NCBI GenBank assembly: GCA_035649575.1
Contig: DASRJH010000063.1
Location: 1 to 25,649 of the forward strand
From: DASVAL01 sp035649575
Lineage (GTDB): Bacteria; Planctomycetota; UBA1135; UBA2386
DNA length: 25,649 nt
Direction: 5' to 3'
Notes under the pieces: generated by a model
The model's input: the letters and a program-made list of their open reading frames with translations, nothing else
Told to the model about the DNA's origin: nothing
The model's database searches: none
Translations under genes and position numbers: made by a program
Shown here: positions 6,681 through 14,477 of the stretch, piece after piece
How the letters are laid out: the number at the start of each line of letters is the position of its first letter
Numbering within the stretch: the stretch's first letter is position 1

Positions 6681-7979
6681 ATGTCCGCTAAGGTGTCGGT
6701 CAGCGCAGGTGCAGGGACGCAGCACTTCGGGCTGTCGCAAGGCCACCGGTTGATCCTGGGCCGCGACGCCGGCTGCGACCTCGTCATCGACGAGGCCTCG
6801 GTCTCGCGCCGCCACTGCAGTCTGCTGCTGCATGGGGACATCCTGGTCGTCACCGACCTCCACTCCGCGTATGGCCTCGTGCGCGACGGCACACGAACGA
6901 TGCAGTGCGACCTGCGCGTCGGCGAGCGCGTCCGCCTCGGCCGGGCCGAGCTGTGCTTCGAGGAGTTGACCTCGACCGGGCCACCTCCCGCAGCGATCAG
7001 CGAGGTCAGCGAACCGGAGCCCGCCCGCGAACGCGACGAGACCGACCACGCGCTGATCGGCCGCACGCTCGGTGGTTATCGGATCCTCTCGCTGCTCGGC
7101 GGCGGCGGTTTCGCCGCGGTCTACCGCGCGGAACAGATCCAGCTCGCGCGCGAGGTCGCGATCAAGGTTTTGCGGCAACCGGCCGACGGCGCGCAGCCCG
7201 AAGCGTTCGCGGCGTTCCTGCGCGAGGCGCGCCTCGCGGCCGCGCTCGCGGATCCGCGACTCGTGCAGATCTTCGACCTCGGCAGCGACCAGGGCCGCCA
7301 CTTCCTGTCGATGGAGCTCGTGCGCGGCGGCAGCCTCGCGCGCCGCATCCGCACGGCGGGCCCGTTGCCGTCGGGTGAGCTGTTGCCGATCCTGCGCGAT
7401 GTCACGGCCGCGCTGCAGGTCGCGCACGACTCGGGTCTCGTGCACCGGGACGTCAAGCCCGCGAACGTGCTGCTGACCAGCGATGGCCGCGCGAAGCTCG
7501 CCGATCTCGGCCTCGTGCGCAGCATCGGCGACGTCGCCGACCGGGTCGGCACGGCGGCGTTCATGTCGCCCGAACAACTCAGGTCGACGCCGATCGACGC
7601 ACGCTCCGATCTCTACGCGCTCGGGTGCACGGCCTACGCCGCGCTGACGGGCAGGCCGCCGTTCGTCGGCACGGTCAAGGAAATCGTCAAGGGGCAGCTG
7701 ACCGGAGAGCCGCCGCCGTTCCCCGAAGAACTGGAGATACCGCCGGGACTCGATCAGCTCGTGTTGCACGAACTGCTCGCGAAGGACAGAGACCTGCGCC
7801 CCGCCGATGCGGGCGCATTGCTGCTGGCCCTCGATCGCATCGAAGAGGGCATTGCAGGCGAGGACAGCCGCGCCGCCACGCGGCCGCGCAAGCGGCGCGA
7901 CGGCAGCGGCGTCGTAGTGCTGATCCTCGTGATCCTGTTGGCTTCCGTGGCCGTGTGGATCCTGACCCAGAAGCGGTAG
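6681..7979 (+). CDS. FHA-domain Ser/Thr protein kinase, membrane anchored
   Basis: 432 residues. The FHA domain (about 10-95) has GR (27-28) and SRRH (42-45); the canonical Asn of the SSNG turn is replaced (SAYG). The kinase domain (about 133-390) is intact: glycine loop LGGGGFAAVY (139-148), VAIK Lys162, alpha-C Glu182, HRDVKPAN with Asp257, DLG (275-277), SPE in MSPEQL, and DARSDLYALG for subdomain IX. A single transmembrane helix (about 410-427) ends the protein with almost nothing beyond, so the kinase and FHA are cytoplasmic and tail-anchored. It should phosphorylate Ser/Thr on proteins and bind phosphothreonine via FHA. It lies 68 bp upstream of the first V-ATPase gene on the same strand; a promoter is predicted between them, so a functional link is only a possibility. 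It is the active paralogue of the pseudokinase at 1972-3462. Confidence 0.95.
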   Translation: MSAKVSVSAGAGTQHFGLSQGHRLILGRDAGCDLVIDEASVSRRHCSLLLHGDILVVTDLHSAYGLVRDGTRTMQCDLRVGERVRLGRAELCFEELTSTGPPPAAISEVSEPEPARERDETDHALIGRTLGGYRILSLLGGGGFAAVYRAEQIQLAREVAIKVLRQPADGAQPEAFAAFLREARLAAALADPRLVQIFDLGSDQGRHFLSMELVRGGSLARRIRTAGPLPSGELLPILRDVTAALQVAHDSGLVHRDVKPANVLLTSDGRAKLADLGLVRSIGDVADRVGTAAFMSPEQLRSTPIDARSDLYALGCTAYAALTGRPPFVGTVKEIVKGQLTGEPPPFPEELEIPPGLDQLVLHELLAKDRDLRPADAGALLLALDRIEEGIAGEDSRAATRPRKRRDGSGVVVLILVILLASVAVWILTQKR

Positions 7980-8007
7980 CCGCAGCCGCGGTCTTCTCGC
8001 GACGCGA

Positions 8008-8037
8008 CTGGACACAGCCCGGCAGCCGCTCCAACAT
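8008..8037 (+). promoter_or_regulatory. Promoter-like element of the first V-ATPase block (copy 1)
   Basis: TGGACA (8009-8014; five of six matches to TTGACA), a 17-bp spacer, and CAACAT (8032-8037). The same element, CTGGACA-N9-AGCCG-N2-CCAACAT with identical spacing, stands before the D subunit gene at 13791-13820. The -10 box overlaps the ATG at 8036, which argues for initiation of subunit E at 8048 on a very short leader. Confidence 0.6.
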
Positions 8038-8047
8038 GGCCCCCCCG

Positions 8048-8683
8048 ATGACGGACCAGCTCCAACATCTGATCGATCGGATTCGCCGCGATGCCGTCGA
8101 GGTGGGGCAGACCGACGCGGCCCGCATCCAGCAGCAGGCCAAGGACGAAGCGAGCCGCACGATCGAGGCGGCGCAGACACGCGCGGCGGCGATCGTCGCC
8201 GAGGCCGAGCAGAAGGCGACAGCGCTGATCGATCGCGGCGGCAAGGCACTCGAACAGGCGGCGCGCGATCTGTTGATCGCGATCGGCCAGCGCCTGCAGT
8301 CCATGATCGACGCGCTGCTCGCGAGCACGGCGCAGGAAACGCTGCGCCCCGAGATCATCGAACAGATGCTGCTGCGGCTCGGCGAAGCGCTGGCGAAGAA
8401 CGGGTTCGACGAGAAGGCCATGACCATCGCCGTGAGCCCGGGCGAGCGAGATCGCGTGGCCGCGTTCGCGCTCGGCAAGCTGCGCGAAGCGCTGAAGCAG
8501 GGCGCCCAGGTGCACGTCGACCAGCATCTGCGGCAGGGCTTCCGGATCAGTTTCGGCAACGACACGGTGCGACACGACTTCACGCCGGCGTCGATCGCGG
8601 CCCTGCTGTCGCAGTTCGTGCGGCCGCAACTCGGCGAAGTCGTGCAGCGAGCCGCACTCGGCATCAGCGCGGGCAAGCCGTGA
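8048..8683 (+). CDS. atpE: V-type ATPase subunit E
   Basis: 211 residues from ATG 8048 (MTDQLQHLIDRI); an in-frame ATG at 8036 would add MAPP but lies within the predicted -10 box. The N-terminal half (about 15-95) is a long Ala/Glu/Gln-rich helix (AKDEASRTIEAAQTRAAAIV) typical of the peripheral stalk coiled coil. The C-terminal half has the globular pattern of subunit E, ending with QGFRISFGNDTVRHDFTPAS and LLSQFVRPQLGEV. In V/A-ATPases subunit E tethers the catalytic head to the membrane sector and resists rotation. It starts the block, and its stop overlaps the GTG of the next gene (GTGA). No subunit G/H, the usual coiled-coil partner of E, is visible nearby. Confidence 0.9.
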   Translation: MTDQLQHLIDRIRRDAVEVGQTDAARIQQQAKDEASRTIEAAQTRAAAIVAEAEQKATALIDRGGKALEQAARDLLIAIGQRLQSMIDALLASTAQETLRPEIIEQMLLRLGEALAKNGFDEKAMTIAVSPGERDRVAAFALGKLREALKQGAQVHVDQHLRQGFRISFGNDTVRHDFTPASIAALLSQFVRPQLGEVVQRAALGISAGKP

Positions 8684-9231
8684 ACCACTGGTATCTGGTC
8701 GCGAGCCTGCCGCTGGTCGCGCTCGGCGCGGAGCCCCCGTTGTCGATCGACGCATTCCGCGCGCTGTGCGGCGAGCATCTGCCCGATCGCGACCTGCGCG
8801 AGCTCGACGCCGTGCTCGAACGTGGCGCGGGGACCTCGGAGTTCGCGCGCGCGTGGCGCGAGACGAGCCTGCGCATCGACGACGAGTGCGTGGTCCTGCG
8901 CGCCGCGCGGCTCGGCATCGACGCGAGTCCGTGGCGCAAGGACATCGGCGTGCCCGATGCGACGCTGATCGCCGCGGTGCGCGAGGCGTTCCAGCAGCCC
9001 GATCCACGCGGCCGCGAGCTGCAGCTCGACACGCTGCGGTGGCGCACGCTCGAGGATCTCGCGCGCACGGCGCCGTTCGGACTGCCCGCGGTCCTCGCCT
9101 ACGGTCTGCGGCTTCGTCTCGCGGCGCGCCAGGCCGCACGCACCGAGACGGCTGGACGGCAGCAGCTCGCGCGACACCTCGATGCGATGTTCGCCGTGTT
9201 CGATCGCAAAGCGCAGGAGAACCGACCATGA
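8680..9231 (+). CDS. DUF2764-type protein of bacterial V-ATPase operons (short form)
   Basis: 183 residues, starting at GTG 8680 that overlaps the atpE stop. The opening NHWYLVASLPLVALGAEPPLS and the position between E and A match the DUF2764 proteins found in Chlamydia, spirochaete and Bacteroidetes-type V-ATPase operons. The protein is helical and soluble with no membrane segment: LGAEPPLSIDAFRALC, then RDLRELDAVLERG, and a WR-containing segment. From memory the family is usually nearer 250-280 residues, so this looks like a shortened version. Its position, and the absence of a recognisable subunit C gene, make a role as the central-stalk/rotor adaptor (a C-like role) a reasonable inference. 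The stop overlaps the atpA start (ATGA). Confidence 0.75.
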   Translation: MNHWYLVASLPLVALGAEPPLSIDAFRALCGEHLPDRDLRELDAVLERGAGTSEFARAWRETSLRIDDECVVLRAARLGIDASPWRKDIGVPDATLIAAVREAFQQPDPRGRELQLDTLRWRTLEDLARTAPFGLPAVLAYGLRLRLAARQAARTETAGRQQLARHLDAMFAVFDRKAQENRP

Positions 9232-10979
9232 CCGCGCACCAGGACCGCGTCCACGAGGGCAGGGTCACCGCGGTGAACGGCAACCTCGTGACGGCCGAGT
9301 TCGGGCAGCCCGTCACGCAGAACGAGGTCACCTACGTGCGGCTCGGCGGGCTGAGGCTCAAGTCCGAGCTGATCCGGATCCGCGGCCGCTTCGCCGAGAT
9401 GCAGGTGTTCGAAGACACGACCGGTCTCAAGGCAGGAGACAGAGTCGACTTCAGCGGCGAGCTGTTGTCGGCCGAGCTCGGCCCGGGCCTGCTCGGCCAG
9501 ACCTACGACGGACTGCAGAACCCGCTGCCCGAGCTCGCGGCGCAGTGCGGCAACTTCCTGCAGCGCGGCACCTACCTGCTGCCGCTCGACCGCGCGCGCA
9601 AGTGGCCGTGGACGCCCGTGGCGAAGGCCGGTGCTGCGGTGTTCGCGGGCGACACGCTCGGCACCGTGCCCGAGGGCATCTTCACGCATCGCATCATGGT
9701 GCCGTTCCACCTTCGCGGCGCGTGGACCGTGCAGCAGATCGCAGCGGCCTGCGAATGCGACGTCGAACGCGTGATCGCGAAGCTGCAGAACGCGGACGGC
9801 GCCATGCACGAAGTGCGCCTGATGATGCGCTGGCCCGTGAAGCTGCCGATCAAGGCGTACGCCGAGCGGCTGCGCCCGACCGAGCCGCTGATCACGAAGG
9901 TGCGCATCATCGACACGTTCTTCCCGGTCGCGCGCGGCGGCACCTACTGCATCCCGGGTCCGTTCGGCGCGGGCAAGACGGTGCTGCAGCAGATCACGAG
10001 CAGGAACGCCGACGTCGACATCGTCGTCGTCGCCGCGTGCGGCGAACGCGCGGGCGAAGTCGTCGAGACGCTGCGCGAGTTCCCGGAGCTGATCGATCCG
10101 CGCACGGGCAAGAGCCTGATGCAGCGCACGCTGATCGTCTGCAACACGAGCTCGATGCCGGTGGCCGCGCGCGAAGCGTCCGTCTACCTCGCCGTGACCG
10201 CCGCCGAGTACTACCGGCAGATGGGCCTCAACGTGCTGCTGCTGGCCGACTCGACGTCGCGCTGGGCGCAGGCACTGAGAGAAGTATCGGGCCGACTCGA
10301 AGAGATCCCCGGCGAAGAAGCGTTCCCGGCCTACCTCGAATCGGTGATCGCGGCCTTCTACGAGCGCGGCGGCGTCGTGCGGCTGCGCGACGGCTCGACG
10401 GGCTCGGTGACGATCGGCGGCACGGTCAGCCCGGCCGGCGGCAACTTCGAAGAACCCGTGACGCAGGCCACGCTGAAGGTCGTCGGCGCGTTTCACGGTC
10501 TGAGCCGCGAGCGCAGCGACGCGCGCCGCTACCCGGCGATCAACCCACTCGACAGCTGGAGCAAATACGTGTCGGTCGTGCCGCAGCGCGACGTCGAGTT
10601 CGCGCGGGCGACGCTGCAGGCCGGCAACGATGTCGGCCAGATGATGAAGGTCGTCGGCGAGGAGGGCACCTCGATGGACGACTTCGTCGTGCACCTGAAG
10701 GCCGAGTACCTCGACGCGAGCTACCTGCAGCAGGATGCCTACCACGACATCGACGCGGCGACGCCGGCCGATCGCCAGCAATACGTGTTCGCGGTCGTGC
10801 GCCGGATCCTGGCCACGAGGATGACGTTCGCCGACAAGAACGCGGCGAGGCGCTTCTTCCAGCGTCTCGTACAGGTCACGAACGACTGGAACCGCACGGC
10901 CTTTCAGCGCCCCGAGTTCGCGGCGGCCGAAGCCGCGATCGAGGCGATGGTCCACGGCGTTGCGGAGGCTCGGGCATGA
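9228..10979 (+). CDS. atpA: V-type ATPase catalytic subunit A
   Basis: 583 residues. The Walker A loop is GPFGAGKT (244-251), followed by ACGERAGEVVE (GER at 272-274; the usual form is GERGNE). LLLADSTSRWAQALREVSGR carries Walker B and the A-subunit signature, with LEEIPGEEAFPAYL after it. The long insertion between the N-terminal barrel and the P-loop (the non-homologous region, about 110-200) is present, which separates V-type A from F-type beta. It hydrolyses or makes ATP in the A3B3 head. The start is fixed by the ATGA overlap with the DUF2764 gene; the longer upstream frame is a shadow. Its stop overlaps atpB in the same way. Length is normal for the family. Confidence 0.98.
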   Translation: MTAHQDRVHEGRVTAVNGNLVTAEFGQPVTQNEVTYVRLGGLRLKSELIRIRGRFAEMQVFEDTTGLKAGDRVDFSGELLSAELGPGLLGQTYDGLQNPLPELAAQCGNFLQRGTYLLPLDRARKWPWTPVAKAGAAVFAGDTLGTVPEGIFTHRIMVPFHLRGAWTVQQIAAACECDVERVIAKLQNADGAMHEVRLMMRWPVKLPIKAYAERLRPTEPLITKVRIIDTFFPVARGGTYCIPGPFGAGKTVLQQITSRNADVDIVVVAACGERAGEVVETLREFPELIDPRTGKSLMQRTLIVCNTSSMPVAAREASVYLAVTAAEYYRQMGLNVLLLADSTSRWAQALREVSGRLEEIPGEEAFPAYLESVIAAFYERGGVVRLRDGSTGSVTIGGTVSPAGGNFEEPVTQATLKVVGAFHGLSRERSDARRYPAINPLDSWSKYVSVVPQRDVEFARATLQAGNDVGQMMKVVGEEGTSMDDFVVHLKAEYLDASYLQQDAYHDIDAATPADRQQYVFAVVRRILATRMTFADKNAARRFFQRLVQVTNDWNRTAFQRPEFAAAEAAIEAMVHGVAEARA

Positions 10980-12364
10980 ACACCGTCTACACGCGCGTCG
11001 AGCAGGTCGTCGGCAACGTGATCGTCGTGAACGCGAGCGGCGTCGGCTACCGCGAGCTCGCCGAGGTCACCTGGCAGAACGGCACCTCGCTCGCGCAGGT
11101 GATCCGGCTCGAGGGTGGCCGCGTCTTCCTGCAGGTGTTCGCGGGCTCGCGCGGCATCCACACCGACGCGCAGGTGCGCTTCTTCGGCCGGCCGATGCAG
11201 GTGTCGTTCTCGGACACGCTGCTGGGCCGCGTCTTCACGGGCAGCGGCCAGCCCAGAGACAACCGGCCCGCGCTGAGCCACAACCTGATCGAGATCGCCG
11301 GACCGTCGGTCAACCCGAGCAAACGCATCATCCCGCGGCGCCTCGTGCGCACCGGCATCCCGATGATCGACGTGTTCAACTCGCTCGTCGAGTCGCAGAA
11401 GCTGCCGATCTTCTCGGTCGCCGGCGAGCCATACAACGCGTTGCTCGCGCGCATCGCGATGCAGGCCGAGGTCGACGTGATCGTGCTCGGCGGCATGGGC
11501 CTCAAGCACGACGACTACCTGTTCTTCCGCGACACGCTCGAGGAGAGGGGTGCCTTGTCGCGCTCGGTCATGTTCGTGCACACGGCCGCCGATCCCGTGG
11601 TCGAGTGCCTGCTCGTGCCGGACCTCGCGCTCGCGGTCGCCGAACAGTTCGCGCTGCAGAAGAAGCGCGTGCTCGTGCTGCTGACCGACATGACGAACTT
11701 CGCCGATGCGCTGAAGGAGATCGCGATCACGATGGAGCAGATCCCGAGCAACCGCGGCTACCCGGGCGACCTCTACAGCCAGCTCGCCGCGCGCTACGAG
11801 AAGGCCGTCGACTTCGCGGACGCCGGCTCGATCACGATCCTCGCGGTCACGACGATGCCCGGCGACGACGTGACGCACCCGGTGCCCGACAACACGGGCT
11901 ACATCACCGAAGGCCAGTTCTACCTGCGCAACGGACGCATCGAGCCGTTCGGTTCGCTGTCGCGCCTGAAGCAGTTCGTGAACGGACGCACGAGGGACGA
12001 CCACCGCACGCTGATGAACGTGATGATCCAGCTCTACGCGGCGTGCAAGGAGTCGCGCGAGAAGCGTTCGATGGGGTTCAAGACGAGCGCGTGGGACGAC
12101 AAGCTGCTGACCTACGGCGAACGCTTCGAGCACGAGATGATGGACCTCTCGGTCAACATCCCGCTCGAGCAGGCGCTCGATCTCGGCTGGCGCATGCTGG
12201 CCGACTGCTTCGAACCGGCCGAGACCGGGATCGCGACGAAGCTGCTCGAGAAGTTCTGGCCGAAGGCCCAGGCTGCGGGAGCGCAGGCGGCACCAGCGCC
12301 GGCACCCACCGCCAGCGCCATGGCCACGGCCGGCAAGGCGGGACTGACGCCTCCAGTGTCCTAG
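10976..12364 (+). CDS. atpB: V-type ATPase regulatory subunit B
   Basis: 462 residues. It is the non-catalytic partner of A: no Walker A lysine, and the equivalent region reads FSVAGEPYNALLARIA. B-type signatures are RTGIPMIDVFNSLVESQKLPIF, LLTDMTNFADALKEIA, EQIPSNRGYPGDLYSQLAARYEKA and PGDDVTHPVPDNTGYITEGQ. LSRLKQFVNGRTRDDH near the C-terminus is also typical. An Ala/Pro-rich tail of about 35 residues (AGAQAAPAPAPTASA) extends past the usual end. ATG 10976 overlaps the atpA stop. In most relatives subunit D follows at once; here a hairpin and an unrelated secreted-protein gene come first. Confidence 0.97.
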   Translation: MNTVYTRVEQVVGNVIVVNASGVGYRELAEVTWQNGTSLAQVIRLEGGRVFLQVFAGSRGIHTDAQVRFFGRPMQVSFSDTLLGRVFTGSGQPRDNRPALSHNLIEIAGPSVNPSKRIIPRRLVRTGIPMIDVFNSLVESQKLPIFSVAGEPYNALLARIAMQAEVDVIVLGGMGLKHDDYLFFRDTLEERGALSRSVMFVHTAADPVVECLLVPDLALAVAEQFALQKKRVLVLLTDMTNFADALKEIAITMEQIPSNRGYPGDLYSQLAARYEKAVDFADAGSITILAVTTMPGDDVTHPVPDNTGYITEGQFYLRNGRIEPFGSLSRLKQFVNGRTRDDHRTLMNVMIQLYAACKESREKRSMGFKTSAWDDKLLTYGERFEHEMMDLSVNIPLEQALDLGWRMLADCFEPAETGIATKLLEKFWPKAQAAGAQAAPAPAPTASAMATAGKAGLTPPVS

Positions 12365-12379
12365 CTTTGTCACCTCGTC

Positions 12380-12399
12380 GGGGGAGGCTGGACTCCCCC
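12380..12399 (+). terminator. Hairpin after atpB
   Basis: GGGGGAG (12380-12386) pairs perfectly with CTCCCCC (12393-12399) across a 6-nt loop, 16 nt after the atpB stop. There is no T-run, so termination or attenuation is plausible but not certain. It may set the stoichiometry between the two V-ATPase blocks. Confidence 0.45.
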
Positions 12400-12506
12400 A
12401 CACCAGGACCCTTACTCCGCACGGTTCCAAAGCGAGGTTGCCGAGTCTCTGCCCAGGCTCCGGGACCCGCATGTCCCAGTTCCTGTCCGCGATCCGGAGA
12501 ATCTCC

Positions 12507-13631
12507 ATGATGATGCATCGCTTCCTGTTCGTCCTTCCTGTGCTGAGTGCGGCGCTGCTCGCGCAGAAGATCGAGTTCAAGACGCCCCCCACCCAGGACC
12601 AGCCGCTGCGCTACTCGCTGCAGACGAAGCTGAAGACCACGGAGACCGGCAAGACGCTGGTCAACGGCGCCGAGCCGGAAGCAGGTGGCGCCGGCGGCCG
12701 CGGTGGCGGTGGCGGTGGCGAGATGTCGCTGGCCCAGGAGATCGTGTTCGACGAAGGCCCGAGTAGCGCGCCCTGGCGCGACTACAAGACCGTCGCCGCG
12801 ACGCAGACGCGTCCCGGCCGCGACGGCACCCCGCAGGAGACCAAGACCGAAGGCGGCCTGCAGGGCAAGAAGGTGACGCTGAAGACCGGCGACGACGGCA
12901 AGGTGAAGTTCGCCGAGGGCGAAGGAGACAAGCAGGCCGACGTCGCCGCGGCGCTGGTGCGCGGCGTCCCCGGGCGCATCTCGTTTCAGGGCTTCCTGCC
13001 GGATCACGGCGTCGCGACCGGCGAGGAGTTCGACGTCGCCAAGTCGTTCCTGCCGGCTCTGCGCAACCTCGCGCACGCGGTCAACCGGGCACCCACGGAG
13101 GATGCGGGTGGTGCCGCGGGTGGCGGCCAGGGTGGCCGTGGCCAGGGCGGTCGTGGCCAAGGCGGCCGTGGCCAGGGCGGCGGCAACGTCGTGCTGCAGT
13201 TGCTCAGCGGTGGCAAGTTCGACGTCGATGCCAAGGGCAAGGTGACCGGCGTCGACAATGACATCGCGACGCTCGCGATCAAGGCCAAGCTTACCGGCAA
13301 GGGCACGAACGAGGAGATGGGCATCATGGGCGGTGGTTTCGGTGGCGCGGGCGGACGCGGACAGGGCGGCGGTGCCGCGGGCGGCGGCGCCGCCGCACCG
13401 GCGGGCACCAGCAAGGTCGACGCCTCGTTCGACCTGACCGGCACCGTGCGCTTCGACCTCAAGGCGCAGCGCGTCGTCGGCGTCGAGTTCACCGGCGACC
13501 TGCAGGTCGCGCGCGAATCGAGCAGCAGGATGCCAGATCGCAACGGCGAAGAGCAGAAGATCGACCGCACGTCGCAGAGCAAGGGCAAGGTCGAGCTGAA
13601 GGCCACCTGCGAAGCCGTCGCCGCCAAGTAG
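12507..13631 (+). CDS. Exported glycine-rich protein of unknown function, inserted between V-ATPase genes
   Basis: I do not recognise the family. 374 residues from ATG 12507, chosen because GGAGA (12496-12500) lies 6 nt upstream and a clean signal peptide (MMMHRFLFVLPVLSAALLA, cleavage near A19) begins there; the frame is open upstream to 12438. The mature part has beta-rich segments (LRYSLQTKLKTTETGKT, FDLTGTVRFDLKAQRVVGVEF) separated by three Gly-rich stretches, including GQGGR repeated in tandem around residues 207-226 and a GGFGGAGGRGQGG stretch near 278. GRISFQGFLPDHGVATGEEFDV is the most conserved-looking block. It is probably a periplasmic or surface protein. It is flanked by hairpins and appears to be its own transcription unit. 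It has no obvious link to ATP synthesis and may be a late insertion into the operon. Confidence 0.8.
   Translation: MMMHRFLFVLPVLSAALLAQKIEFKTPPTQDQPLRYSLQTKLKTTETGKTLVNGAEPEAGGAGGRGGGGGGEMSLAQEIVFDEGPSSAPWRDYKTVAATQTRPGRDGTPQETKTEGGLQGKKVTLKTGDDGKVKFAEGEGDKQADVAAALVRGVPGRISFQGFLPDHGVATGEEFDVAKSFLPALRNLAHAVNRAPTEDAGGAAGGGQGGRGQGGRGQGGRGQGGGNVVLQLLSGGKFDVDAKGKVTGVDNDIATLAIKAKLTGKGTNEEMGIMGGGFGGAGGRGQGGGAAGGGAAAPAGTSKVDASFDLTGTVRFDLKAQRVVGVEFTGDLQVARESSSRMPDRNGEEQKIDRTSQSKGKVELKATCEAVAAK
13125..13184 (+). repeat. Four 15-bp tandem coding repeats (GQGGR)
   Basis: Four in-frame 15-bp units, consensus GGCCAGGGCGGCCGT, encode GQGGR three times and GQGGG once. They differ only at third codon positions and at the last codon, consistent with slippage expansion. 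They fall within the largest Gly-rich linker of the exported protein. Confidence 0.9.
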
Positions 13632-13646
13632 GCGGTTGGCGCACCC

Positions 13647-13680
13647 CGCCACGCGCGCCGGCGCACGGCAGCGCGTGGCG
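13647..13680 (+). terminator. Strong GC hairpin after the glycine-rich gene
   Basis: CGCCACGCGC (13647-13656) pairs over 10 bp with GCGCGTGGCG (13671-13680), and an inner GCCG/CGGC stem (13657-13660 with 13666-13669) extends it with a single bulged A and a 5-nt loop. It starts 15 nt after the stop codon. No T-run follows. It separates this gene from the promoter of the D-I-K block. Confidence 0.5.
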
Positions 13681-13790
13681 CGCCGCGGTTGCGCGCATCG
13701 CGAGCACGGCGAACACGCTGCCACCGCGCACCACTCGTCTCGACACGGCGCGTTGCCAGGCGACAGCGGCGCCATTCTGCGCGGCGAGAA

Positions 13791-13820
13791 CTGGACATCG
13801 TCCGCGAGCCGTCCCAACAT
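13791..13820 (+). promoter_or_regulatory. Promoter-like element of the second V-ATPase block (copy 2)
   Basis: TGGACA (13792-13797), a 17-bp spacer and CAACAT (13815-13820). All conserved blocks of the element at 8008-8037 (CTGGACA, AGCCG, CCAACAT) recur with the same 9- and 2-nt spacers while the spacer bases differ. The start would be near 13827, giving a leader of about 45 nt before atpD. Confidence 0.6.
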
Positions 13821-13871
13821 CGCGCGCCATGCTCGCCGCGGCCGTCGGCCAGCACGATCGAGATTCCGCGC

Positions 13872-14477
13872 ATGGCCCGCATCAAGACCACGAAGAACGA
13901 GCTCAAGGCGCAGCGCGACACGATGCGCCGACTCGAGCGCTACCTGCCGACGCTGCAGCTCAAGAAGACGCAGCTGCAGGTCGAGGTGCGCCTCGTCGAC
14001 GCGCGCATCGAACGGAGCCAGCAGCACGAACAGACGCTGCTCGAGGGACTGCGTTCGTGGGTCGCGCTGTTCAGCGACCCGGTCGACTTCCTGCCGTGGC
14101 TCGACATCGGGCGCGTGCTGACCGACACCGCGAACATCGCCGGCGTCACGGTACCGCTGTTGCGCGAAGTCGAGTTCGTGCGCACGCAGCCGCCGCTCGA
14201 CGCGACGCCGCCGTGGTACGACGATGCGCTGGACAACCTCGCCGAGCTCGCGCGGCTGCGGCTCGAACGGCGCGTGTTCGAACAGCAGCGGCGCCTGCTC
14301 GCCGAAGAGCTGCGCACGACCAACCAGCGCGTCAACCTGTTCGAGCGCGTCAAGATCCCCGAGTGCAAGGAGGCGATCCGCAGGATCCGCATCTTCCTCG
14401 GCGATGTGCAGACCCTCGACGTCGCGCGCAGCAAGATCGCCAAGCAGAAGAGCCTCGAACAGGAGACCGCGTCGTGA
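13872..14477 (+). CDS. atpD: V-type ATPase subunit D (central rotor shaft)
   Basis: 201 residues from ATG 13872 (MARIKTTKNELKAQRDTMRRLERYLPTLQLKK, written here as two adjoining pieces MARIKTTKNELKAQRD and TMRRLERYLPTLQLKK). That opening is the typical start of V-ATPase D, whose N- and C-terminal helices form the antiparallel coiled-coil shaft turning inside A3B3. The C-terminal helix is equally clear: EQQRRLLAEELRTTNQRVNL, then FERVKIPECKEAIRRIRIFL. The middle contains a short globular region (about 65-125). The frame is open upstream to 13689 but lacks family similarity there. Its TGA overlaps the GTG of atpI. No gene for subunit F, the usual partner at the tip of D, is in the window. Confidence 0.93.
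   Translation: MARIKTTKNELKAQRDTMRRLERYLPTLQLKKTQLQVEVRLVDARIERSQQHEQTLLEGLRSWVALFSDPVDFLPWLDIGRVLTDTANIAGVTVPLLREVEFVRTQPPLDATPPWYDDALDNLAELARLRLERRVFEQQRRLLAEELRTTNQRVNLFERVKIPECKEAIRRIRIFLGDVQTLDVARSKIAKQKSLEQETAS

Noticed and set aside
5960..7066. Minus-strand open frame of 368 codons across the gap and the start of the FHA kinase
   Set aside because: Arg/Ser/Ala-rich with no domain pattern, and it overlaps both the BlaI-type gene and the intact kinase.
7625..8047. Upstream extension of the subunit E frame into the kinase gene
   Set aside because: The extension is antisense-like Arg-rich text inside the kinase coding region; family similarity begins only at the ATG at 8048.
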